Part shown: in pieces, positions 41,353 to 50,438 of the stretch
Layout of the letters: the number at the start of each line of letters is the position of its first letter
Numbering within the stretch: position 1 is the stretch's first letter
Notes under the pieces: generated by a model
What the model saw: only the letters and a program-made list of their open reading frames with translations
Database searches by the model: none
What the model was told of the DNA's origin: nothing
NCBI RefSeq assembly: GCF_003248455.1
Contig: NZ_QFNM01000003.1
Location: forward strand, 1-64,000
Direction: 5' to 3'
Origin: Brevundimonas sp.
GTDB lineage: Bacteria; Pseudomonadota; Alphaproteobacteria; Caulobacterales; Caulobacteraceae
Length of the DNA stretch: 64,000 nucleotides
Made by a program: the position numbers and the translations under genes

Positions 41353-43434
41353 TCAGGGACGAACGCCCAGCTCCTCGACCAGATGGTCCATGCCATAGAC
41401 GTCGCGCAAGGCGACGGTGACGGCCTGGGTCGTCACGATCACGCTGCGGTTCACGGCGCGGTCGTAGCCATAGGCGTTGCGCTGGGTCAGGACGGTGGAA
41501 TCGAAATTGGCCCCGATGATCTCGCCCCGGGCGTTGACGGCGGGCGAGCCGGAGGAACCGCCGATAGTGTCGGTGGACACGGCCATGTCCATCACCGCGT
41601 TCGGGTCGATCCGGTCCTTTGCGGCCATCAGCTTGGGCGCGACCTTGAACGGCTCGGCGCCGGTGGCGCGGTCCCACAGGCCGGCGAAGGTGGTGAAGGC
41701 TCCGAAACGCTGGCCCGGAACATCCGATCCCTCGACCCGGCCGTAGGTCAGGCGCAGGGTGCCCGTCGCATCGGGATAGACCGCGTCGCCATAGGCGGCG
41801 AAGCGGGCGGCGGCCAGTTGTTCCGAGGCGCGGTCGGTCGGCGCCTTGACCTTGTTCTCCCATTCCGTGCGAACGGCGCGGGCGTCCGCGTCGATCGACA
41901 GCACATACTGGATCATCGGATCGTCCGACGCCTGGACCGCCGCCAGACCTCCGGTCCACAGGGCGCGGCGTACGGCCGGGTCGGCCAGTTTGGTTCCCGC
42001 CACGACGCGGGCCGACAGCTCTTCTGGGCTTTCCTTGCCCAGCAGGGTGCGGACATAGGGGCTGTCGACCGTCAGCCATTCGCGCGTCTTGGACAGCCAC
42101 CATTCCAGCCGGATCTGTTCCAGCTCGGGATAGGTGGGCCGCTCGGCGAACAGGCCGGATTCGACGCCCGGCAGGCGGCTGTCGGCGAACTCGGCCAGAC
42201 GCTGATCGGACGGCTTGGCCCGCTCCTGGGCGCCGCGCACGATGGCCTTGGCCCATTGGAACAACTGCGATCCGCCCGCGACCGAGGTCGTGCCCAGGGC
42301 CGTGCCGCCTTCCAGCAGGGCGGTGGGGGCGTACAGTTCGCGGGCCAGCGGTTGGACCGCCTTCAGCGTCGCCCACGGATCGGGACCGTTTCCATTGGTG
42401 GCGGCGTAGCGCTGCATGAAGTCGGCCTCGGCCGCCGCCTTGGTCGCCATGAAATTGGCGTCGGTCAAGGCGCGCATCCGGCCCAGGCCGCGCTTATAGG
42501 TGTTCTCCACGCCCACGATGGGGTCCATCGCGATGAAGGCCTGGTCTTCGCCCTCTTCCGAATAGCGGATCAGCCGGCCGCGCAATTCGGAGGCGATAAG
42601 CTGGTCCAGCGGCAGGACCACGTCGCGGATGGTCGCAAGCTGGTCAATGGTCAGCAGGCGCTGGGTCGCGCCGGGGTTGCCGGTGATGAAGACGGCCTCG
42701 CCCTCGGTCGGCTTGTCGGCGTTCCAGGTGAAGTGGATCGGCGTCTCGACCGGCTTGCCGTCCTCGTACAGGCGGATGAAGGCCGCATCGACGGCGAAGC
42801 GGGGGAAGGAGAAGTTGTCCAGATCGCCGCCGAAGGTCGCGGCGCGGTCTTCCGGCGCCCAGGCCAGGCGGATGTCGCTGTATTTGCGGTATCTGTAGAG
42901 CTTGAACTGCCCGCCCCGATACAGGCTGACGACCTGGCAGCGGATCTTGGGGTCGCCGCCGCAGGCTTCGGTCTCGATCCGACCGGCCTCGGCCTCGCGC
43001 GCCAGGGTGAAGGCCTGGCCGTCCAGTCCTGCTCCGGTCTTGTGCATCCGGTCGGTCACGTCGGAAATGTCGGTCAGGATTTCGGCCGTCGCGCCGGGGC
43101 ATTTGCGCTCTTCCTCGCGGGTGCGGGGCGTGAAGCCGGTCTCGCCGTACTGCTGCTGGGGCGTGGACAGGTTGGCGACGCAGGTGGCGACGCAGTGATT
43201 GTTGGTCATCACCAGACCCTGGCCCGACACCACCCCCGCCGAACAGCCGCCGAACTTCACCGACGACAGCCGCACCCGATCCAGGAAGGCCTGATCGATA
43301 TGGGTCCCCAGGGTCTGGTTGGCGCGGGCGATGGGGAAGTTGTCGTAGGTCCACATGCCCTCTTCCGCGCTGGCCGAGGAGGCGGCGGCGGCGACGGCGA
43401 GGACGGCGGCGGAGGCGAGGAGAAGAGGGCGCAT
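41353..43434 (-). CDS. S46 dipeptidyl-peptidase, paralog 1
   Basis: 693 residues with a signal peptide ending near ASAEEG. S46 motifs: His80 in MTNNHCV, the GGDLDNFSFPR Asp region near 203-212, and nucleophile Ser628 in IGGSSGSPAVN. S46 enzymes release dipeptides from peptide N-termini in the periplasm. The residue 18 after the nucleophile, which sets specificity in this family (Gly in DPP7, Arg in DPP11), is Ser646 here (FDSTV). Tandem with a second S46 gene, same strand. Confidence 0.93.
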   Translation of the reverse strand: MRPLLLASAAVLAVAAAASSASAEEGMWTYDNFPIARANQTLGTHIDQAFLDRVRLSSVKFGGCSAGVVSGQGLVMTNNHCVATCVANLSTPQQQYGETGFTPRTREEERKCPGATAEILTDISDVTDRMHKTGAGLDGQAFTLAREAEAGRIETEACGGDPKIRCQVVSLYRGGQFKLYRYRKYSDIRLAWAPEDRAATFGGDLDNFSFPRFAVDAAFIRLYEDGKPVETPIHFTWNADKPTEGEAVFITGNPGATQRLLTIDQLATIRDVVLPLDQLIASELRGRLIRYSEEGEDQAFIAMDPIVGVENTYKRGLGRMRALTDANFMATKAAAEADFMQRYAATNGNGPDPWATLKAVQPLARELYAPTALLEGGTALGTTSVAGGSQLFQWAKAIVRGAQERAKPSDQRLAEFADSRLPGVESGLFAERPTYPELEQIRLEWWLSKTREWLTVDSPYVRTLLGKESPEELSARVVAGTKLADPAVRRALWTGGLAAVQASDDPMIQYVLSIDADARAVRTEWENKVKAPTDRASEQLAAARFAAYGDAVYPDATGTLRLTYGRVEGSDVPGQRFGAFTTFAGLWDRATGAEPFKVAPKLMAAKDRIDPNAVMDMAVSTDTIGGSSGSPAVNARGEIIGANFDSTVLTQRNAYGYDRAVNRSVIVTTQAVTVALRDVYGMDHLVEELGVRP

Positions 43435-43453
43435 TGGCGTGTCCTTGAAGTCT

Positions 43454-43608
43454 CCTCCCTGTCCGCGAAGCGGATGGGGAGGTGGCGCGGCGCGTCTTCA
43501 GCGCCGTGACGGAGGGGCTCTGCGATACATGACAGGCGCCGGCGCAGTGGTGAAGAGCCCCTCCACCACCGGCTTCGCCGGAGGTCCCCCTCCCCGCGCA
43601 GCGGGGAG
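43454..43608. repeat. Compound inverted-repeat element between S46 genes
   Basis: Three hairpins in 155 bases: CCTCCC/GGGAGG around TCCGC/GCGGA at 43454-43482; an 11-bp pair GGAGGGGCTCT (43511-43521) and AGAGCCCCTCC (43554-43564); and CTCCCCGC/GCGGGGAG at 43590-43608. This style of element is common between genes in Caulobacterales, probably as mRNA stability or repeat units. Confidence 0.7.
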
Positions 43609-43628
43609 GAGACTTCTTCGTTGTCGTT

Positions 43629-45683
43629 TTAGCGACGCACGCCCAGTTCGCGCAGCAGGCGCGGCTGGTTGTAGACGTTGCGCAGCGCCTCGGTGATGGC
43701 GGCGGTCGAGACCGTCACCGTGCGGTTCAGTTCGGGATCGTAGCCGAAGCTGCCGCCCAGGGAGTGGATGTTGCCGTCGAAGGCCGCGCCGATGACCTCG
43801 CCCTTGGCGTTGATCACGGGCGAGCCCGAGTTGCCGCCGATGATGTCGTTGGTCGAGACGAAGTCGTAGACGGTCGACTTGTTCACCTTGCCCTCGGCCG
43901 CCAGCCAGTCCTCGGCCGCGTTGAACGGCTCGGCGCCGGTGTTGCGCTCGTATAGGCCGCCGATGTGAGTGAAGGGCTCCACCGTCACGCCGCGATAGGT
44001 CCAGCCCTTGACCTGGCCGTAGGACAGGCGAAGCGAGAAGGTCGCGTCGGGATACAGATTGGTTCCGTAAACCGCGAACCGGGCCTGGGCGATCTTTTCG
44101 CCCGCGCGGCTGGTCGGACCGGATACGGCCGATTCCCACTGGGTGCGAACGGCCTGGGCCGCGTCGTCATTGGCCAGGACGAACTGGATCAGCGGGTCGC
44201 CCGAGGCGGCCAGTTGCTCCGGCGTCATGGCCAGGGCCTGGGCGCGGAAGGCGGGATCGGCCAGGCGCGTGCCGTCGACCAGACGTTCGGCGATCTGCTC
44301 GGGGCTTTCCTTGCCGAGCAGCGCCTTCACGTTCGCATTGTCGACCGTCAGATATTCGCGCGTCTTGGACAGCCAGAAGTCGAGGAAGATCTTCTCCAGA
44401 TCGGTCGAGATCGGCGTCTCGGTCGCCAGGCGGCGGCCCAGGGCGGCGATGTCGGCGTCCGAATAGCCGGCGCGGCGTTCGGCGACCGGCTTGGCGCGTT
44501 CCTTGGACGCGCGGACGATGGCCTTGGCGTAGCTGTAGAGTTGCGACCGCTGGCCCGCCGCCGATTCCAGCTGACGATAGGGCAGATACAGGTCGCGCTG
44601 GGCGGCCGAGACACGCTCCAGATCGGCCCAGGGGTCGCCGATGCGCTGGGCCAGGGCCGGGTCGGCGGCGACGCGCTGGCGCAGTTCCTGCTCCTCGCGG
44701 CGCTTGGTCGCCATGAAGGCCGGATCGGTCAAGGCGCCCTGCTGGCCGTAATAAACCTTGAAGCTGTTCTCCAGGCCGAACAGCGGGTCGACGCTGACGC
44801 GCTTGGCCTCGTCGTCCTTCGTCGAATATTCCAGCAGCCGCCCGCGCAGTTCCGACGACTGGATCAGGGTCAGGGGCATCTGCTGGTCGCGCAGGGTCTC
44901 CAACTGCGACATCGTCAGCAGCCGCTGGGTCGTGCCGGGGTTGCCGGCCACGAAGGTGACGTCGCCGTCCTTGGGCGCGTTCGGGTTCCAGGTCAGGTGG
45001 TTCGGCGTCGCGACCGGCTTGCCGTCCTCGTAGAGGCGCAGGAAACCGGCGTCCAAAGCATAGCGCGGGAAGTTGAAGTTGTCCGGGTCGCCGCCGAAGA
45101 AGGCCGCCTGGAACTCGGGCGCGAAGACCAGTCGCACGTCATCATACTTGCGGAACTTGTAGAGCTTGTACTGGCCGCCGCGGTAGAAGCTGATGACCTG
45201 GCAGGTCAGCTTCTGGTCGTCGCCGCAGGTCTCCTTCTGGATCTTGTCGATCTCGGCGGCGCGGGCCTGGACGAAGGCGGCGCCGTCGGTGATGTCGGTC
45301 AGGATTTCGGCCGTCTGGCCGGGGCATTTCTTCTCTTCCTCGCGCGTCGCCGGCATCCAGCCGTTCTTGACGTAGTCGTTCTGGGCCGTGGACAGGTCCT
45401 GCACGCAGGAGACGACGCAGTGGTGGTTGGTCAGCACCAGCCCCTCGCCGGACACCAGCGAGGCCGAGCAGCCCTGCAGACGCACGGCGGCGTTGCGCAC
45501 CCGGTCGAGCCACGCCTGGTCGATGTTGGCGCCGTATTTCTCGTTCACCGTGGCGATGGGGAAGTTGTCGAAGGTCCACATCCCCTCGTCGGCCTTGGCC
45601 GGGGCGGCGGGGGCGGACAGGACGGCGGTGGCGGCGCCGAGCGCGGCCAGCGAGGCGGTGAGGCGAAGCGAGGGCAGGGACAT
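43629..45683 (-). CDS. S46 dipeptidyl-peptidase, paralog 2
   Basis: 684 residues with a signal peptide (SLAALGAATAVLSAPAAPAKA) . His88 in LTNHHCV, GGDPDNFNFPR near 215, and nucleophile Ser619 in IGGNSGSPVIN. Eighteen residues on is Gly637 (AAFDGNIH), as in DPP7, so broad hydrophobic P1 specificity is expected. The first S46 gene lies 194 bp downstream, across the repeat element. Together they suggest peptide-based nutrition. Confidence 0.94.
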   Translation of the reverse strand: MSLPSLRLTASLAALGAATAVLSAPAAPAKADEGMWTFDNFPIATVNEKYGANIDQAWLDRVRNAAVRLQGCSASLVSGEGLVLTNHHCVVSCVQDLSTAQNDYVKNGWMPATREEEKKCPGQTAEILTDITDGAAFVQARAAEIDKIQKETCGDDQKLTCQVISFYRGGQYKLYKFRKYDDVRLVFAPEFQAAFFGGDPDNFNFPRYALDAGFLRLYEDGKPVATPNHLTWNPNAPKDGDVTFVAGNPGTTQRLLTMSQLETLRDQQMPLTLIQSSELRGRLLEYSTKDDEAKRVSVDPLFGLENSFKVYYGQQGALTDPAFMATKRREEQELRQRVAADPALAQRIGDPWADLERVSAAQRDLYLPYRQLESAAGQRSQLYSYAKAIVRASKERAKPVAERRAGYSDADIAALGRRLATETPISTDLEKIFLDFWLSKTREYLTVDNANVKALLGKESPEQIAERLVDGTRLADPAFRAQALAMTPEQLAASGDPLIQFVLANDDAAQAVRTQWESAVSGPTSRAGEKIAQARFAVYGTNLYPDATFSLRLSYGQVKGWTYRGVTVEPFTHIGGLYERNTGAEPFNAAEDWLAAEGKVNKSTVYDFVSTNDIIGGNSGSPVINAKGEVIGAAFDGNIHSLGGSFGYDPELNRTVTVSTAAITEALRNVYNQPRLLRELGVRR

Positions 45684-45906
45684 GAAAGGGTTTCTCCCGA
45701 AGCACGGGACGGCCTGCCCCGACTGTTATGGTGTAACTAGCCCCGATGCGCGGCCGGCGCCAAGAGCCGATGGCCGCCTTAAGCCCCCGGTCATCCAGGC
45801 GCAACCGGATGCGCGGTCCGCACCCGGCCCTGCCTTACTGCGATTTAACTTGGCGGTGCGAGGGCTCGCGGTCAGATAGAACCCAGTTCGGGGGAACCGC
45901 CGGTTC
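45684..45906. other. Divergent promoter region
   Basis: 223 bases between the S46 gene and the ABC operon, no gene. Contains the AT-richer CTGTTATGGTGTAACTAGC near 45721 and GCGGTCAGATAGAACC near 45868; both could be promoter parts. Confidence 0.4.
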
Positions 45907-47073
45907 ATGTCGCTTGCACTTTCAACGCTGCTGTACGAATGGCGCCGCTACATGGCCGCTATCGTGGCCCTGGCCTTTTCCGGCCTGCTGGTCCTGGCCC
46001 AGGTCGGGATGTTCATGGGCATCGGCAAGGCGTTCACGGCCCAGATCGACCGCGCGCGCGCCGACATCATGATCCTCAGCCCCGGCGCCACGGCCCTGTT
46101 CAACGGCGGCCCGTCGGGCGTTCCGCGCCGCATCATGCCGGTGGTCTATCAGCACCCGGAAGTGGTCGCCGTCGCCGACCTGGATGGGTCGGGGGGGCGC
46201 TGGCAGAACATCGTCAAGGACCAGGATACGCAGGGGAAGGCGTCGCAGGGCGCCAAGAAGATGGAGTTCGTCAACGTCACCACCATCGACGCCGTGCCCG
46301 GCGCGGTGACGGTGCCGGTCGACTATTCCGACGACCTGGTCGAGGCGCTGCGCCAGCCCTACGCCGTGGCCATCGACCAGACGGCCCTGGGGCGGCTGGG
46401 CGTCAAACTGGGCGACCAGGCGTCCTATAACGGCAAGACCGTTCGCGTCGCCGCCGTGACCCAGGGCTATCCCAACATGATGCAGGCCACCGTCGTCATG
46501 TCGCGCGACACCCTGCGGATGCTGGGCGAGGCCAACACCGGCGAGCGGGTCGGACCGCTGATGGTCCAGATCAAGAACCCCGCCCGCGCGCCCATCGTCG
46601 TGGCCCAGCTGAACGCGGCCGCCAACGGCCAATTCAAGGCCTGGACCCGCCAGGACCTGGCCAAGGCCAACGAGGGCGCGATGATGAAGGAAAGCTTCAT
46701 CGCCATCATGCTGGGCTTCTCCCTGTTCCTTGGCGTCCTGATCGGCGTGGCCATCACCTGGCAGACGCTGCGCGGCGCCATCATGGCCAACATCAAGGAG
46801 TTTGCGTCGCTGCGGGCGCTGGGCGTGTCGATGGGATCGCTGCGCCGGATCGTGCTGGAGCTCAGCTTCTGGGTCGGCATCGCCGGGGTGCTGGCGTCGT
46901 TCGTCCTGACCTGGCTGGTCAGCCTGCTGGCGGCCGGAACCGGCCTGACGATGGCCTTCCCGCCGACGATGGTGCTGATGGTTTCGGCCATGCTGGTGCT
47001 GATCGCCCTGGGGTCCGGCTTCCTGTCGCTGGGCGTCCTGAAGAAGAGCCAGCCTGCGGATCTGCTGCGATGA
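45907..47073 (+). CDS. ABC transporter permease (DevC/MacB-like)
   Basis: 388 residues. N-terminal helix (AAIVALAFSGLLVLAQVGMF), a periplasmic domain (about 40-255), then three transmembrane helices at about 270-295, 320-345 and 355-380 (IMLGFSLFLGVLIGVAITW, VGIAGVLASFVLTWLVSLLA). This MacB/FtsX-like 1+3 topology is that of DevC. ATGA overlap with the ATPase gene places it in an exporter operon. Confidence 0.9.
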   Translation: MSLALSTLLYEWRRYMAAIVALAFSGLLVLAQVGMFMGIGKAFTAQIDRARADIMILSPGATALFNGGPSGVPRRIMPVVYQHPEVVAVADLDGSGGRWQNIVKDQDTQGKASQGAKKMEFVNVTTIDAVPGAVTVPVDYSDDLVEALRQPYAVAIDQTALGRLGVKLGDQASYNGKTVRVAAVTQGYPNMMQATVVMSRDTLRMLGEANTGERVGPLMVQIKNPARAPIVVAQLNAAANGQFKAWTRQDLAKANEGAMMKESFIAIMLGFSLFLGVLIGVAITWQTLRGAIMANIKEFASLRALGVSMGSLRRIVLELSFWVGIAGVLASFVLTWLVSLLAAGTGLTMAFPPTMVLMVSAMLVLIALGSGFLSLGVLKKSQPADLLR

Positions 47074-47825
47074 ACAGTCATACGAAAGTCCACGGCAAGC
47101 ACGGCGACTTCGCCATCGAGGCCAAGGGCCTGGTCAAGCGGTTCAAGACCGGCCGGAGTTGGGTCGAGGTGCTGAAGGGCGTGGACTTCGACGCGCGGCA
47201 CGGCGACCTGACAATGGTCATGGGGCCGTCCGGCTCGGGCAAGTCGACCCTGATCGCCAATCTGTCGGGCCTGCTGAAGCCCGAGGAGGGCCGGGTCGAC
47301 ATCCTGGACGTCGACGACCTGTGGAAATACGGTTCGGGCCGGATCGACAAGTTCCGGCTGGACCACTGCGGCTTCATCTTCCAGGGCTTCAACCTGTTCC
47401 CGTCGCTGACGGCGCTGCAGCAGGTGATGACGGTCCTGAAATACCAGGGCCTGTCCAAGTCCGAGGCCAGGAAGCGCGCCGCCACGGCCCTGGAGGAGGT
47501 CGGGCTGGGCCACCGCCTGAACCAGCGGCCCAGCGCCCTGTCCGGCGGCGAGAAGCAGCGCGTCGCCATCGCCCGGGCCCTGGCCAAGAACCCGCAGATC
47601 CTGTTCGCCGACGAACCGACCTCGGCCTTGGACGGCGAGAACGGCCAGGTGGTCATCCGCCTGTTGCGCCGCGCCGCCACCGAGTACGGCGCCGCCGTCA
47701 TCTGCGTGACCCACGACCCGCGCCTTGAGGCCTGGGCCGACCGGGTCATCCATATCGAGGACGGCAAGATCCTCGACGATCAACGCCGCACGCCCGATCC
47801 CGACGCCCAGCTGGCGTCCCACTAA
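47070..47825 (+). CDS. ABC transporter ATP-binding protein (DevA/LolD-like)
   Basis: 251 residues. Walker A GPSGSGKST at 52-60, Q-loop GFIFQGFNLF, signature LSGGEKQ at 158-164, Walker B ILFADEP at 177-183 and an H-loop VTHDPR. The closest type is MacB/DevA-like export ATPases. It energises the permease encoded just before it; the partner adaptor follows. Confidence 0.95.
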   Translation: MNSHTKVHGKHGDFAIEAKGLVKRFKTGRSWVEVLKGVDFDARHGDLTMVMGPSGSGKSTLIANLSGLLKPEEGRVDILDVDDLWKYGSGRIDKFRLDHCGFIFQGFNLFPSLTALQQVMTVLKYQGLSKSEARKRAATALEEVGLGHRLNQRPSALSGGEKQRVAIARALAKNPQILFADEPTSALDGENGQVVIRLLRRAATEYGAAVICVTHDPRLEAWADRVIHIEDGKILDDQRRTPDPDAQLASH

Positions 47826-47850
47826 GCCCTCTCTCGAACGGACTACCGTC

Positions 47851-48864
47851 ATGCCCGCCTTCCTCAAGAACAAATGGCTCTGGATCGGCCTGGTCCTGAT
47901 CGTCCTGCTGGTCGGGGGCTTCGTCGCCTTCTCCAAGGCCGGCGCCGCCAAGAAGGCGCAGGTCGAGAAGGAGGCCGCCCAGAAGATCGAAAGCCCCTAC
48001 GCCGCCATCGCCAACGGCAAGGCCGACGTGGAGGGCGGGGTCATCAAGGTCGCCGCCCGTCGCGGCGGCATCGTGAGCCAGGTCTATGTCAACGAGGGCG
48101 ACCGCGTGGTCGCCGGCCAGGTTCTGGCCCGCCAGGAGGACGACGAAACCCGTCTGGCTGCCCAGAGCGCCGCCGCCGCCGTCGCCGAGGCGCGCGCTCA
48201 GCTGGGCCTGTCGCGTGTCGAACTGACCACGGCGCGGCGCGAATACGACCGCCTGTCGAAACTGGCCGCCACCAACAATGTCGCCGCCCAGCGGCTGGAC
48301 CAGGCCCGCGACCAGATCGCCCAGGCCGAGGCGCGCATCGCCTCCCAGGACGCCGCCATCCAGACCGCCCAGTCGCGTCTGGCCGAGGCGCGCTACAATC
48401 AGGAACTGACCGTCATCCGCGCCCCGATGGACGGCCGGATCGCCCGCCGCTACGCTCAGCCCGGCGCCGGCGCCTCGACCCTGAACGTGACGGCCATGTT
48501 CGATCTGGAGCCGGACACAGCCCGAATCGTGCGCGCCGAGATCGTCGAGGCCGACATCCCCAACGTCGCGGTCGGCCAGGAGGTCGAACTGACCCCCGAG
48601 GGCGATCCCACCAAGATCACCGTGGGCCGCGTCCTGCGCCGCGCCGCCGTCTTCGGCGCCCGCCAGCTGCAGTCTGAAGACCCGTCGGCCCGCACCGACG
48701 AACGGGTGGTCGAGGTGGTGGTCTCGGCAGACGACACCCCATTCCTGATCGGTCAGCGGGTGCTGGTGAAATTCATGAAGCCCGGCCAGAAGGCCGGCGT
48801 CGCCCGCCCGGTGCAGGCCGGCGTCGGTCCCAGCCAGGCCATGCGCCCGGCCGGCCAGAAGTAA
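47851..48864 (+). CDS. Periplasmic adaptor (HlyD/DevB-like)
   Basis: 337 residues from ATG 47851. One N-terminal membrane helix (LWIGLVLIVLLVGGFVAF), a biotinyl-lipoyl-like pair (IKVAARRGGIVSQVYVNEGD and LTVIRAPMDGRIARRY), and a helical hairpin of about 110 residues (151-225) that docks to an outer-membrane channel. Completes a DevBCA-type exporter; no TolC gene is nearby. A preceding start at 47725 lies inside the ATPase gene and is rejected. Confidence 0.92.
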   Translation: MPAFLKNKWLWIGLVLIVLLVGGFVAFSKAGAAKKAQVEKEAAQKIESPYAAIANGKADVEGGVIKVAARRGGIVSQVYVNEGDRVVAGQVLARQEDDETRLAAQSAAAAVAEARAQLGLSRVELTTARREYDRLSKLAATNNVAAQRLDQARDQIAQAEARIASQDAAIQTAQSRLAEARYNQELTVIRAPMDGRIARRYAQPGAGASTLNVTAMFDLEPDTARIVRAEIVEADIPNVAVGQEVELTPEGDPTKITVGRVLRRAAVFGARQLQSEDPSARTDERVVEVVVSADDTPFLIGQRVLVKFMKPGQKAGVARPVQAGVGPSQAMRPAGQK

Positions 48865-48926
48865 CGGCGTCCACGGCGTCGAGGACGGGAAGGGGCGCTG
48901 CGGCGGTCCCTTTCTCGTTTTGGGCG

Positions 48927-49724
48927 TCAACGGCCGGTGAAGTCGCCCGGCCGTTTTTCCAGCACGGCGGCGACGCCTTCCTGGTGATCCTCGGTCAGGT
49001 GGGCCAAGGCCTGCATGGCCGCCGACATCTCCAGCATCTGGTCGAAGTTCATGTCGCGGCCCTGGCGCAGCAGGGCCTTGGCCATGCGCAGCGCCTGGGG
49101 CGGCTGGGCCGCGATCTGGGCGGCCGTGGCGAGGGCCTCGTCCAGCAGGGCGTCGTGAGGGACCACGCGGTTGACCAGGCCCCAGCGCTCGGCCGTCTCG
49201 GCGTCGATGGACCGGGCGGTGAACAGCATTTCGGCGGCGCGGGCGTAGCCGATGTTGCGCGGCAGCAGCCACGATCCTCCGTCGCCGGGAATGATCCCCA
49301 GCTTCAGAAAGGGCACGCCGAAGCTGGCGCGATCCGAGGCGATGCGGATGTCGGCCAGGCCCGCAATGTCGCAGCCCAGTCCCATGGCGGGGCCGTTGAC
49401 GGCGGCGATCAAGGGCACCTCCAGCCCGTACAGCGACCGGACGATCCGGTGGACCACCCGGCGATAGCGTTCGCGTATGGCCGCGCCCGATCCCTCGAAC
49501 AGGTCGCGCCGGTCGCGCATGGCCGTCAGGTCGCCGCCGGCGGAGAACGCCCGCCCGGCCCCGGTCAGCACGACGCAGCGGACGCTGGCGTCGGCGTTCG
49601 CCCGCTCGCACGCCGCCGCGATCTCGTCGCCATCGGCCAGATCGGGCAAGGCGTTCAGTCGCGCCTCGCGGTCCAGCGTCCAGATCAGGACGGCGCCGCG
49701 GCGCTCTTCGGCGATCAGGCTCAT
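48927..49724 (-). CDS. Enoyl-CoA hydratase/isomerase family protein
   Basis: 265 residues from ATG 49724 with a GGGAGA site before it. Crotonase pattern: AVLIWTLDREARLNAL, the oxyanion hole GRAFSAGGDLTAM near 65-76 and GPAMGLGCDIAGLADIRIAS near 115-130 (cited as one motif), and catalytic-type Glu/Asp GIIPGDGG near 149. Acts on enoyl-CoA, presumably in beta-oxidation or a related branch. The second catalytic Glu is Asp in GDGG, so it may favour an isomerase or related activity. Confidence 0.88.
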   Translation of the reverse strand: MSLIAEERRGAVLIWTLDREARLNALPDLADGDEIAAACERANADASVRCVVLTGAGRAFSAGGDLTAMRDRRDLFEGSGAAIRERYRRVVHRIVRSLYGLEVPLIAAVNGPAMGLGCDIAGLADIRIASDRASFGVPFLKLGIIPGDGGSWLLPRNIGYARAAEMLFTARSIDAETAERWGLVNRVVPHDALLDEALATAAQIAAQPPQALRMAKALLRQGRDMNFDQMLEMSAAMQALAHLTEDHQEGVAAVLEKRPGDFTGR

Positions 49725-49790
49725 TGGCGGTCTCCCTCTGTCGTCGGCCCTCATCGACCGGGAAGGTCGCGTCAGGCAAGACCGGAATTG

Positions 49791-49815
49791 AAAAAGCCCC
49801 GGCGAGGCCAGGGCT
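49791..49815 (-). terminator. Intrinsic terminator of the small 50-residue gene
   Basis: Minus-strand stem AGCCCTGGC/GCCGGGGCT (one wobble) with a 3-nt loop at 49795-49815, followed by TTTTT. Confidence 0.85.
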
Positions 49816-49844
49816 TTCGGGGGCTTTGGGCGATCTGAGCGCCG

Positions 49845-49997
49845 TCAGCGTTTCTTGATCGCATAGGGCGTGAAGTTGGACGGATGGCTGACCGTCCGGC
49901 CCGAGTTCGACGGCATCTGCCGACTGTTGACCAGCATCCCGCCCCACAGGGCGAAGGACATCATGGCGTGTTGGAGGTTACGCTCCTTATCGTTCAT
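49845..49997 (-). CDS. Small conserved-looking protein, unknown
   Basis: 50 residues from ATG 49997, with an AGGAGA ribosome site 6 bp before. A hydrophobic core HAMMSFALWGGMLVNSRQ and a basic C-terminus YAIKKR. Own terminator follows. No family recognised. Confidence 0.7.
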   Translation of the reverse strand: MNDKERNLQHAMMSFALWGGMLVNSRQMPSNSGRTVSHPSNFTPYAIKKR

Positions 49998-50100
49998 CTT
50001 GGCGTCTCCTTTCCCAGAACGATGAAAAGAGACACGTCGTACCAATGGGATTCCACCCTCAGTCGTTTCGCGTCAGCGGGCAATATAAGACAGTTTGGTG

Positions 50101-50112
50101 AATTTGCAAATT
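50101..50112. promoter_or_regulatory. AT-rich palindrome AATTTGCAAATT
   Basis: A perfect 12-bp palindrome in a strikingly AT-rich 70-bp gap of a GC-rich chromosome, between divergent small genes; candidate operator or promoter core. Confidence 0.5.
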
Positions 50113-50153
50113 TATTCGTCAGGAGTCGGAGTTATTTTAGCTGTGGTGTCACA

Positions 50154-50363
50154 ATGACCGGCCCCTCCGGGCCGCCAAGGGCCGTCGCCACGCCGTGCGT
50201 CATGGTCTGCGCCGTCGACGGCGAAAGCGGCCTGTGCCTGGGCTGTTTCCGCACCTTGAAAGAGATCGCCGGCTGGCGCGGGCTGACCGACGCCGAGCGT
50301 GCGGCGGTGATGGCCGACCTGCCGGGGCGACGTGACCGGATCGACCCGGCCAAGCTGGGTTAG
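50154..50363 (+). CDS. DUF1289 family protein
   Basis: 69 residues from ATG 50154. Cys15, Cys19, Cys28 and Cys31 (CVMVC ... CLGC) match the DUF1289 Cys pattern, probably metal-binding. LKEIAGWRGLTDAERAAVMA (20 residues) is also typical. Function is not known. Confidence 0.88.
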   Translation: MTGPSGPPRAVATPCVMVCAVDGESGLCLGCFRTLKEIAGWRGLTDAERAAVMADLPGRRDRIDPAKLG

Positions 50364-50438
50364 CCGGTTTTGGGGCTTAAGCTTTCGTCAGCCACGTCGT
50401 TTCACCGCATCCAAAGATCGGCCCGCTAAACCGAGGCC

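Noticed and set aside
41383..43509. Plus-strand frame of 708 codons antisense to the S46 peptidase
   Set aside because: Shadow frame: the minus strand carries the signal peptide and catalytic motifs.
48865..48926. Weak AAGGG/CCCTT hairpin after the adaptor gene as terminator
   Set aside because: Short stem with a large loop and only a TTTT stretch further on; too weak to call.
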